Below, piece after piece: positions 1-5,637 of a stretch of DNA of 5,647 nucleotides; position 1 is the stretch's first letter; each line of letters opens with the position of its first letter. The notes under the pieces are model-generated. The model was not told where the DNA came from. It did no database searches and worked only from the letters and a program-made list of their open reading frames with translations. The position numbers and the translations under genes are program-made. Source of the stretch: Candidatus Cloacimonadota bacterium (GTDB taxonomy: Bacteria > Cloacimonadota > Cloacimonadia > Cloacimonadales > TCS61); contig JAGLWO010000412.1 of NCBI GenBank assembly GCA_023133395.1, forward strand, positions 1 through 5,647, read 5' to 3'.

Positions 1-1
1 A

Positions 2-376
2 GAGGAAGCCTTTGAGAATCCTGAAACGATCGATGTTATCAAAGATGCTTCCTATGAATCTGATATTTATTATTGCTCGGTTACTTTTCCAGAAATTTTA
101 ATTCTTTTTTCAAAGACGGTTAATTTCTCCTCGAATTTTAGGTTGGAGAACAGGTTTTATCAATCAAGGGAAATAGGGGATGATTATCACTTTGGCAGGG
201 AAGATATTAAATGGTATATTAAAACAAATCTAAGTTGTGATTTATTGAAAAAATATAGTATTAAATTTTTCTATAAATATGAGGACAGAGAAACAAAATC
301 TCCTTTTGAAGAAGTAGAAACAGAAAAGTCGTATAATTTTTATGAATATGGGTTATCAATAATTTTTTCTTTATAA
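2..376 (+). CDS. Outer-membrane beta-barrel-like protein, C-terminal fragment (5' end outside window)
   Basis: The frame is open from the first complete codon (base 2) to a TAA at 374-376, so this is the last 124 residues of a longer gene that starts left of the window. An in-frame TTG at 143 could be mistaken for a start, but open coding sequence continues upstream of it and no ribosome binding site precedes it. The protein shows alternating polar/aromatic stretches separated by charged turns, for example around VNFSSNFRLENRFYQ, KYSIKFFYKYEDRE and YNFYEYGLSIIFSL. This is the pattern of amphipathic transmembrane strands, and the final strand ends in Phe-Ser-Leu, close to the terminal aromatic/hydrophobic signature of barrel proteins recognised by the BamA machinery. 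I infer an integral outer-membrane protein; family, substrate and full length cannot be told from this piece. No Rho-independent terminator was seen after its stop. Confidence 0.72.
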   Translation, partial: EEAFENPETIDVIKDASYESDIYYCSVTFPEILILFSKTVNFSSNFRLENRFYQSREIGDDYHFGREDIKWYIKTNLSCDLLKKYSIKFFYKYEDRETKSPFEEVETEKSYNFYEYGLSIIFSL

Positions 377-465
377 TTATTCTGTGACGATTTGTCTCAA
401 TTTATCTACTCGAAGTTACAATATCTGATATATAAAAATGTTTTATTAGTATTAAAGTTTATAAA

Positions 466-478
466 ATGATTATATCAT
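466..478. repeat. Short perfect palindrome ATGATTATATCAT
   Basis: Arms ATGAT and ATCAT (5 bp each) flank a 3-base TAT centre. It sits about 210 bases ahead of the start codon at 688, so it could be an operator for a dimeric regulator. In sequence this AT-rich such a palindrome also arises easily by chance, and nothing ties it to a known regulator. Confidence 0.25.
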
Positions 479-480
479 AT

Positions 481-635
481 TAATTAATAAAACGTTAGTT
501 TTCGGAAGATATTTAAATTTTGTTTGATAATAATGTTGGTTCAATAATTGCGTAGTAATACTTAATAAATCGTTCTTTAGATAAAAATATAATAAAAATA
601 TTTTTTAGGTTGACATCTAAAACTAATTAATAAAA
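481..635 (+). repeat. 12-bp direct repeat TAATTAATAAAA, two copies
   Basis: The identical 12-mer occurs at 481-492 and 624-635, 143 bases apart. The second copy overlaps the spacer and -10 area of the putative promoter. Because the background is only about 16% G+C, chance is a realistic explanation; a regulatory role is speculation. Confidence 0.3.
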
Positions 636-636
636 A
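610..636 (+). promoter_or_regulatory. Possible sigma70-type promoter for the secreted-protein gene
   Basis: A perfect TTGACA hexamer lies at 610-615. The best -10 options downstream are TAAAAA at 631-636 (15-base spacer) and AATATT at 635-640 (19-base spacer), neither close to TATAAT at the ideal 17-base distance. The position, about 50-75 bases ahead of the ATG at 688, suits a short leader. The -35 match is good and the -10 weak. Bacteroidota-like bacteria use a different consensus (TAnnTTTG), which is not clearly present here. Confidence 0.35.
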
Positions 637-678
637 TATTGTTCGTGAAATAATATAAAAAAAATCGTTTCCAGAAAT

Positions 679-684
679 GGAGGA
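679..684 (+). promoter_or_regulatory. Ribosome binding site GGAGGA for the gene at 688
   Basis: GGAGGA lies three bases ahead of the ATG at 688. It is a strong Shine-Dalgarno core and fixes the start, which also places a clean signal peptide at the N-terminus. Confidence 0.8.
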
Positions 685-687
685 AAT

Positions 688-3057
688 ATGAGAAAATATT
701 TAATTTTTTTATTTATTTATTTACTTATCCCATTTTCACTATTAGCTGTACCTTCCATTACTTTAACATATATTGGAATGCAGGGTGAGGGAGGAACTTC
801 TGATCAAAATGTTTATGCAGGAGAGACAGTAGAAGTAGAGGTTAAATATACTACCGTTGAAATGGACAATGTTCAAGGACCTTTTTATAGTAGTTCTAAT
901 CATGATAGAGTTAGGATGTTATGGTATGATAATGCTGATCCCAATTCAGGTACTTATTTATCAGGCACTGGAGTAGATATATCAGATTGGTCTTCTGAGG
1001 GTATTGGAACAGATAAAATTGCAACATTTCAATTTGATGTTCCTACTTCCGGGATACCTTCTGGAGCACTAAGTTTTCAAGTATTATTTGGTTTATATGG
1101 TGAAGATGATGGTTGGGATCCATTTGAAGGGCAAAGATACACAAGTTATATAACTTATGGTTCTTATTCAGCATGTTCAGGTAATCCACAATCAGGATGG
1201 TTTGAATATATTGAGTACGATGGTTTTCCAGATCCAACCTTGACCCGACCAGCAGCAAGTGGTAGCGATAACGCTACTTTAAATATAAATTTTTATATCC
1301 CTGTAATACCTAACAATCAATCAGTAAAATTAACATTTACCAGAACTAGTGGTACTGCAGATCCATATTCACCACATGTAATTATTATGCAAAATGAATA
1401 TGGAAATCATACTTATGTTGGAAACTATACGATTACAGCAGGAGGTGGTTTCACAAGTCCCAGTCATGCGGATTTGACTATTGATGGAGGAGTATCATCT
1501 AACCACGATCGACCCCTTGTAGATGGAACAATATATACTATTAAATGTGAATATACACCCAGCGGTGCTTCTGCTGAATATGTAGAAAACACTAACTTCA
1601 CTTATGATACTACAACTCAAACGCCAACTCTTGATATACCGGTAAATGATGCTATTATTTCTACAAAACCCTTTACTGTCCAGTTTGATCAACCTGAAAC
1701 CGCATTAGCCACTTCAGTTAAAATAATTTTTACCCGTACTGGTGGAAATGCAGATTCAGGTTCTCCACATACATTAACAGTTACAAGTGAGGCTAGTGGC
1801 AATAATAAAACTGTTTCAATTGATGGTGATGATTTTTCTAATAATACAGGTACTGATCCTGCTACAGGTAATTTGGTAAGCGGTACAATATACACAGTAA
1901 AGATTCAATATCAGGATGAACTTGGTAATCCGGTTACATATGATGAAAATACTAATATTGAGTATTCCTATGGTGATCCTATAGTTTTTGCTTCAGGGGG
2001 AGATTATGGAGCTGCGTCATTTTTTCCTGATAGTGATAATAATGCTTTCTTCAGATTACAGTTATATTGGAATAATAGCGGACTTCAGCCAACTGTAACT
2101 TCGATCGAGTTCGATATTATTGGTACATATAGTTCTACTGATGTAAAATCTAATGGTATGAAATTATGGAGATCAACTGATAACTCATTTAGTGCAACCT
2201 CAGATACTCAGATAGGTTCTTCAATGGATATAGCTGACCCAATTACTTTCACAGGCTTAACAGAAACAATTCCTGTTTCTTCCGGATACTATTATTTTGT
2301 TACTGTAGATGTTTCCAGTACTGCTGAAGGTAGTGATGAAATTGGAGCTGAAGTAGATCAGGCTTCTCATATTACAACAGCTGCAACTGTTTCGGGGACT
2401 TTTCCCATTAGTGGTAACACACATCCATTACCTGTAACTTTATCGGATTTCTCAGTTCAGTTTGTTAGTGGACATCCAACCATCTATTGGACAACACAGA
2501 GTGAAACAAATAACATGGGATGGAATATCTACCGTTCAATTTCTCAGAATATGGGGCAAGCAATACATGTGAATGCTGGAGATTTAATCGAGGGTCAAGG
2601 AACCGTAACCGAACCTACAGATTATGTTTATGTAGATATGCATGGTGTCGACGATAATACAACTTATTACTACTGGCTGGAAAGTGTAGAAACTTCTGGT
2701 GAAACAGAGCTTTTTGGTCCCATTTCATTAACTATACCTGAGGGTGGAGGAAGCTCAGGTACACCTGCAACTCCAGATGATTATGGTCTCAAGCAGAACT
2801 ATCCCAATCCTTTCAATCCAGATACGGAAATCAGGTTTGCTCTTGAAGAAGCAAGTTATTCAAACCTCACAATTTATAACATTAAGGGAGAAAAGGTAAA
2901 AACGATTTTTGAAGGTTATGTACCTGCTGATTTGATTCAAACAGCAGTGTGGAATGGTAAAGATGAATCTGGCAAGGATGTTGCATCCGGTATTTATCTG
3001 TATAAATTAGCAACTAAACATGACACATTTGTTAAGAAAATGTTATTAGCTAAATAA
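688..3057 (+). CDS. Secreted multi-domain beta protein with T9SS type A sorting domain
   Basis: The protein has 789 residues. The ATG follows a GGAGGA site and opens a signal peptide: basic MRK, a hydrophobic core at about 4-19, and likely cleavage after Ala20. Then come: (a) about 21-182, an Asp/Gly/aromatic-rich beta region I cannot assign; (b) 183-307 and 313-427, two homologous Ig-like repeats, each opening with PTL, containing SVK..FTRT.G.AD..SPH in the first half and closing with GTIYT.K..Y and ENTN; (c) about 430-575, a domain resembling the BNR-associated N-terminal domain (TSIEFDIIGT, KLWRSTDNSF, YYYFVTVDVSS); (d) 580-684, an FnIII-like module with WTTQSETNNMGWNIYRS; (e) a Gly/Ser/Pro linker at 685-697; (f) 700-789, a FlgD-Ig-like/T9SS type A sorting domain with NYPNPFNP, LTIYNIKGEKV and ASGIYLYKL. 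Known family behaviour is Sec export to the periplasm, then type IX passage across the outer membrane with removal or anchoring of the tail. I see no catalytic motif, so adhesive, structural or polymer-binding roles are more likely than enzymatic ones, though the N-terminal domain remains open. The gene ends with tandem stops (TAA TAG) and a terminator, so it is probably monocistronic. Confidence 0.9.
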   Translation: MRKYLIFLFIYLLIPFSLLAVPSITLTYIGMQGEGGTSDQNVYAGETVEVEVKYTTVEMDNVQGPFYSSSNHDRVRMLWYDNADPNSGTYLSGTGVDISDWSSEGIGTDKIATFQFDVPTSGIPSGALSFQVLFGLYGEDDGWDPFEGQRYTSYITYGSYSACSGNPQSGWFEYIEYDGFPDPTLTRPAASGSDNATLNINFYIPVIPNNQSVKLTFTRTSGTADPYSPHVIIMQNEYGNHTYVGNYTITAGGGFTSPSHADLTIDGGVSSNHDRPLVDGTIYTIKCEYTPSGASAEYVENTNFTYDTTTQTPTLDIPVNDAIISTKPFTVQFDQPETALATSVKIIFTRTGGNADSGSPHTLTVTSEASGNNKTVSIDGDDFSNNTGTDPATGNLVSGTIYTVKIQYQDELGNPVTYDENTNIEYSYGDPIVFASGGDYGAASFFPDSDNNAFFRLQLYWNNSGLQPTVTSIEFDIIGTYSSTDVKSNGMKLWRSTDNSFSATSDTQIGSSMDIADPITFTGLTETIPVSSGYYYFVTVDVSSTAEGSDEIGAEVDQASHITTAATVSGTFPISGNTHPLPVTLSDFSVQFVSGHPTIYWTTQSETNNMGWNIYRSISQNMGQAIHVNAGDLIEGQGTVTEPTDYVYVDMHGVDDNTTYYYWLESVETSGETELFGPISLTIPEGGGSSGTPATPDDYGLKQNYPNPFNPDTEIRFALEEASYSNLTIYNIKGEKVKTIFEGYVPADLIQTAVWNGKDESGKDVASGIYLYKLATKHDTFVKKMLLAK
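1234..1608 (+). repeat. Ig-like repeat A of the secreted protein (residues about 183-307)
   Basis: This is the first of two homologous protein domains. It shares with repeat B the opening PTL, the SVK..FTRT.G.AD..SPH block (residues 212-230 against 343-361, with 13 identities over the 21 residues beginning at each SVK) and the LV.GTIYT.K..Y block (277-289 against 396-408, 9 of 13 identical). Spacing between corresponding blocks is about 120-131 residues. The DNA has diverged, so the duplication is old or was acquired as an array. Confidence 0.8.
1624..1968 (+). repeat. Ig-like repeat B of the secreted protein (residues about 313-427)
   Basis: This is the second homologous domain, following repeat A after a short TQ-rich joint (TTTQT). 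It lacks the extra loop of repeat A around residues 250-262 (AGGGFTSPSHAD) and has a longer loop near its end (ELGNPVTYDENTN). Similar repeats (FTRT.G.AD..SPH ... GTIY..K..Y) occur, from memory, in long secreted proteins of environmental bacteria as serial Ig-like modules; this identity was not checked by a search. Confidence 0.8.
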
Positions 3058-3076
3058 TAGAATATTTGTTAAATAT

Positions 3077-3104
3077 AAGCCCTCAATTTTGAGGGCTTTT
3101 TTTT
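3077..3104 (+). terminator. Rho-independent terminator after the secreted-protein gene
   Basis: The arms AAGCCCTCA and TGAGGGCTT form a 9-bp stem with a 4-base loop (ATTT), followed by an uninterrupted run of T to 3104. It begins 19 bases after the TAA at 3055-3057. Read on the minus strand, the same stem is followed by TATATTTAAC, a weaker T-rich tail. It may therefore also stop transcription arriving from the convergent gene that ends at 3227. Confidence 0.93.
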
Positions 3105-3144
3105 GTGAAAGTGGTTTATTATTCAGAAATTGCTACAAAGTAAC

Positions 3145-3176
3145 TGTCACCCTGAGCTGGGTCGAAGGGTATGGCA
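3145..3176. repeat. Imperfect palindrome of the CCTGAGC...GTCGAAGG type (dispersed intergenic repeat)
   Basis: ACCCT at 3149-3153 pairs with AGGGT at 3166-3170. The stem is extended outside by TGTC (3145-3148) and GGCA (3173-3176) with a T-G pair and a two-base AT bulge, leaving a 12-base loop. It is markedly more GC-rich than its surroundings. The core closely resembles a short sequence that I recall scattered between genes in many Bacteroidota and related genomes (forms such as CATCCTGAGC...GTCGAAGGATG). It lies between two convergent genes, a usual place for REP-like elements. Function is unknown; it lacks a T-tract, so it is not a standard terminator. Confidence 0.55.
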
Positions 3177-3226
3177 ATATAAAATTAAAAGATATTTTTA
3201 TCTGCAATATATTACATAAGTAGGTT

Positions 3227-4897
3227 TTAAATTTTGAACTTAATACATTCCTTTTTATTATTGATTTTTAAAATAACAGCAATATCCAAATCACCGAAAT
3301 ATTTTTTTTTAAACTTCTCTGATGAGGGAATAAAAAACACAGCTTTTTTTAAATCAGAAAGGGGAAAATACAAGTTTTTGTATCGAATTTTTCCTTCTTT
3401 GGATTTTTGTTTTAAATATTCAAATCCAAGTTCTTTAGCATTTTTCAAATATTTGTTTTGCAGAAATTCAGGATAATAATGAGCATTTGTGATGTAACAC
3501 CAATCCCATCGTAAACAATCCAGGAAATAATTCAATTCATCAGGGAAGTTATCTTTTATAAAATTCACTAAAATATATTCATTTTTCTGCCAGTCTTTTG
3601 TTTCGGAAGTGTATTCTTGTGATTTTAAGAAAAGTGAAAAGTTTAGATAGAAATCAAACGGATATTCAAATTGATTTGTTATATTCTCAAGTGTAGTTTT
3701 GAATTTTCCTGAATTATAGTAGATATTCAAAAGTTTCTCAATATCTTGGATTTGTACAAGTTCTTCATAATATAACCATTTAGTTTCCAAAACCTGATAT
3801 GGACTGGTTTCTAAAGTTTTTATCCCATATTCATCTATTCTTTCAGACATTTCTGTACCTGGAAGAACCTTTAAAAAACCTAACTGGAAATAATCGGGAT
3901 AAAGAGAATAAATTTCATTAAAAGACGTTTTTAAACTTGAAAAATCTTCATAAGGCAAACCAGCTATTAGATCTACATGGACATGGATATTCTTTTGGTT
4001 AATTAACCGCATAATTTTATGCTTTGTAATTCGCCAGTTATCAGGACGACGAATTTCTTTTAATGTTTCTGCATTGGTGGATTGAATTCCAATTTCAAAT
4101 TGAAATAGACCTTCAGGGCAATCTATCAGAATCTCGAAATCTTCTTCTTCCAGGAGGGATGGAAATACTTCAAAATGAAATTTCATTTCTGGATTCACAT
4201 CAATTAGAAATTTCCATATCTTTCTGGCAAATTCACGTTTTGCATTGAATGTTCTATCAACAAATTTGATTATCCTTGGTTTCTTTCTAATTAGATAAAT
4301 AAGTTCCTTTTTAACCGCTTCAAAATCCTTGAATTCAAGTGGTTGATCAAGTCGTGAAGATAGACAATAACTGCATTTATAAGGACATCCACGACTGCTT
4401 TCATAATAAACGTATTTTTTAGTTAATTCAGGAAAATCTTCATCAATATAGGGGAAGGGGATTTTTGAAAAGGGGGAATTAGGAACTTTGACAATTTTGT
4501 TATGTAGATTCAACTTATTTTCTAAAATATAATACAACCCGGCTTCACCAGCACCAGCAACAATAAAATCAATACAAGGGTAATTTTCTAACCATTTCTC
4601 TGCATTATAACTAACTTCCGGACCACCGAGAATGATTTTACTATTGGGAAAAACTTTTTTTATTTCCGGAAGTAAAATTCTAACTACCTCAGTATTCCAA
4701 ATATACACTGAAAATGAGATTATATCCGGATTTTCGCTGTGTATAACTGAAAGAATATCCAGCAAATTCTGATTAATGGAAAATTCTAAAATGCTTGTTT
4801 TGAAAGGTAATTCCTTAATGAAATTCCTGAGATATCTGATCGCTAGATTAGAATGAGTATATCTGGCATTAATACCAACAAAAAGTAGTTTTTTCAT
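3227..4897 (-). CDS. B12-binding-domain-type radical SAM protein (DUF4080 type)
   Basis: The protein has 556 residues. Residues 1-125 resemble the Rossmann-like B12-binding fold placed ahead of many radical SAM enzymes: LLFVGINARYTHSNLAIRYL at the start, PDIISFSVYIWN (57-68), ILGGPEVSYNAE (89-100) and a Gly-rich AGAGEAG (114-120). The classical cobalt-ligand motif DxHxxG is not seen, so cobalamin binding is uncertain. The radical SAM barrel spans about 161-355. Its cluster motif is C171-x3-C175-x2-C178 (RGCPYKCSYC), binding a [4Fe-4S] cluster and S-adenosylmethionine, with later motifs FVDRTFN (212-218), EIGIQST (268-274) and DLIAGLPYEDF (309-319). Residues about 360-556 match the C-terminal DUF4080 region as I recall it (TKWLYYEEL, YYNSGKF). 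The length fits the family and all key residues are present, so the enzyme looks intact. The substrate is unknown. It begins 16 bp after the cytidylyltransferase stop and has no clear Shine-Dalgarno site (CTTCCCTCTG precedes the ATG), which suggests co-transcription and perhaps coupled translation. Confidence 0.9.
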   Translation of the reverse strand: MKKLLFVGINARYTHSNLAIRYLRNFIKELPFKTSILEFSINQNLLDILSVIHSENPDIISFSVYIWNTEVVRILLPEIKKVFPNSKIILGGPEVSYNAEKWLENYPCIDFIVAGAGEAGLYYILENKLNLHNKIVKVPNSPFSKIPFPYIDEDFPELTKKYVYYESSRGCPYKCSYCLSSRLDQPLEFKDFEAVKKELIYLIRKKPRIIKFVDRTFNAKREFARKIWKFLIDVNPEMKFHFEVFPSLLEEEDFEILIDCPEGLFQFEIGIQSTNAETLKEIRRPDNWRITKHKIMRLINQKNIHVHVDLIAGLPYEDFSSLKTSFNEIYSLYPDYFQLGFLKVLPGTEMSERIDEYGIKTLETSPYQVLETKWLYYEELVQIQDIEKLLNIYYNSGKFKTTLENITNQFEYPFDFYLNFSLFLKSQEYTSETKDWQKNEYILVNFIKDNFPDELNYFLDCLRWDWCYITNAHYYPEFLQNKYLKNAKELGFEYLKQKSKEGKIRYKNLYFPLSDLKKAVFFIPSSEKFKKKYFGDLDIAVILKINNKKECIKFKI

Positions 4898-4913
4898 CAG
4901 AGGGAAGTTCCGA

Positions 4914-5627
4914 TTAAAGTGAGAACATCTCCTTTGCTTTTTCTAGGTCCTCAGGGAAATCGATCTCAATACAGGGAACTCCATCGGTTGGAACAGCTTT
5001 CAGAATAACATCCTTTACCAGAAGGTTAACAGCATATTCAAAGTAATTGTTTGATTGCCCAGTATCTACTCCGAATTGTAAATACTCAGCAAATTTTGGA
5101 AGAACATCTTTTTTAAATTTTCCAATTCCAATAAATTCACCAGCACATTTTGCTACATCCAGATTTTTCCCGATTTCCAATATTCTTGAGTTTTCATCGA
5201 TAATTATTTTTACTTCTTCATGAAGGCAGGATTTTGTTTCCAATAGCAGTTCAGAATGATTGGATTTATTTACAATCTTCTCTAATAAGGTTTTCTGAAA
5301 AAGTACATCAGCATTGAAATAAATAAAATCCTCATTAAAATAATTTCGTGTTAACCATAATGAATAAAGGGTATTAGTTTTATCATAAACGGGATTTTCA
5401 ACAAATACCACTTGTTTCTCATTGATTTTTTCTAAAACATGTTTTTCTATTTTTTTTTTTTTGTATCCCAGAACTATAATAAATTTAGTAATTCCAACTC
5501 TTAAGCAGCTTTCGATTTGATGATGGATAATTGAACTTTTACCAATCTTGATCATGCTTTTTGGAAGACCTTCCGATATTTGTTGAAGTCTCTTTCCTAT
5601 TCCTGCAGCCAATATAATTGCTTTCAT
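4914..5627 (-). CDS. LicC-like nucleotidyltransferase (probable CTP:phospho-headgroup cytidylyltransferase)
   Basis: This is a complete 237-residue protein, the usual length for a single-domain sugar-phosphate/phosphocholine nucleotidyltransferase. The nucleotide-binding loop LAAGIGKRL (6-14) and LPKSM with K23 open the GT-A-like Rossmann fold. NPVYDKTNTLYSLWL (78-92) is the segment that most resembles LicC-type phosphocholine cytidylyltransferases. FNADV (104-108, D107) and EIDFPEDLEKA (221-231, D223) supply the expected metal-binding acids. GEFIGIGKF (163-171) matches the GExIGIxKF element I recall for this family. The family transfers CMP from CTP to phosphocholine, 2-aminoethylphosphonate, phosphoglutamine or similar groups; which one applies here cannot be read from the sequence. 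Position 12 is Lys where Thr/Ser is usual in GxGxR loops. A clear AAGGAG site precedes the ATG. The gene carries a 13-A run over codons 56-60. It is the first gene of the visible minus-strand pair. Confidence 0.82.
   Translation of the reverse strand: MKAIILAAGIGKRLQQISEGLPKSMIKIGKSSIIHHQIESCLRVGITKFIIVLGYKKKKIEKHVLEKINEKQVVFVENPVYDKTNTLYSLWLTRNYFNEDFIYFNADVLFQKTLLEKIVNKSNHSELLLETKSCLHEEVKIIIDENSRILEIGKNLDVAKCAGEFIGIGKFKKDVLPKFAEYLQFGVDTGQSNNYFEYAVNLLVKDVILKAVPTDGVPCIEIDFPEDLEKAKEMFSL
5450..5462 (-). repeat. A13 homopolymer (T13 on plus strand) inside the cytidylyltransferase gene
   Basis: Thirteen consecutive T on the plus strand read as four AAA Lys codons plus the first base of an Ile codon (residues 56-60, KKKKI). 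Runs of this length are prone to polymerase slippage. A gain or loss of one base would shift the frame about a quarter of the way into the protein and abolish the C-terminal metal-binding motif. As given, the reading frame is intact. Confidence 0.9.
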
Positions 5628-5631
5628 AAAG

Positions 5632-5637
5632 CTCCTT
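5632..5637 (-). promoter_or_regulatory. Ribosome binding site AAGGAG for the cytidylyltransferase
   Basis: On the minus strand AAGGAG is followed by CTTT and the ATG at 5627-5625. The spacing is short but good and supports this start, which also places the LAAGIGKR loop at the normal distance from the N-terminus. Only ten more bases are visible upstream, so the promoter cannot be judged and this gene may follow others in an operon. Confidence 0.75.

Larger units (their letters stand above)
377..687. other. AT-rich intergenic region upstream of the secreted-protein gene
   Basis: These 311 bases contain no convincing gene on either strand. Composition is extreme: I count 39 G or C among the 240 bases from 421 to 660, about 16%. 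It contains a 12-bp direct repeat (TAATTAATAAAA at 481-492 and 624-635), a 13-bp palindrome (ATGATTATATCAT, 466-478) and a possible promoter near 610-636. It probably acts as the promoter and 5' leader of the gene starting at 688. No recognisable riboswitch or structured RNA was seen, and no U-tract hairpin ends the upstream gene. Confidence 0.6.

Noticed and set aside
143..376. A 77-residue plus-strand gene starting at a TTG at 143
   Set aside because: The same frame is open back to the window edge with similar beta-barrel-like composition, and no ribosome binding site precedes the TTG. It is the end of a longer gene.
1043..1895. Short minus-strand open frames opposite the secreted-protein gene (1043-1258, 1495-1692, 1689-1895)
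   Set aside because: They lie fully antisense to a well supported gene, have low-complexity unrecognisable products, and no ribosome binding sites or family motifs.
688..3057. Sialidase/neuraminidase activity because of the BNR-associated-like domain
   Set aside because: No Asp-box repeats (SxDxGxTW) or catalytic residues are visible; only an accessory-type domain is present.
3145..3176. The GC-rich palindrome as a Rho-independent terminator
   Set aside because: No T-run follows on either strand, and the 12-base loop with bulge suits a dispersed repeat better.
3190..3203. AGATA/TATCT mini-hairpin as a terminator for the minus-strand pair
   Set aside because: The stem is only 5 bp and all A-T, with no T-tract following in the minus direction; too weak to call. 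The stem at 3077-3104 is a better candidate for bidirectional termination.
3234..3476. Plus-strand open frame opposite the 3' end of the radical SAM gene
   Set aside because: It is antisense to a conserved coding region and its product has no recognisable features.
4063..4248. Plus-strand open frame opposite the radical SAM core
   Set aside because: It is a shadow of the conserved segment containing EIGIQST on the other strand, with no independent evidence.
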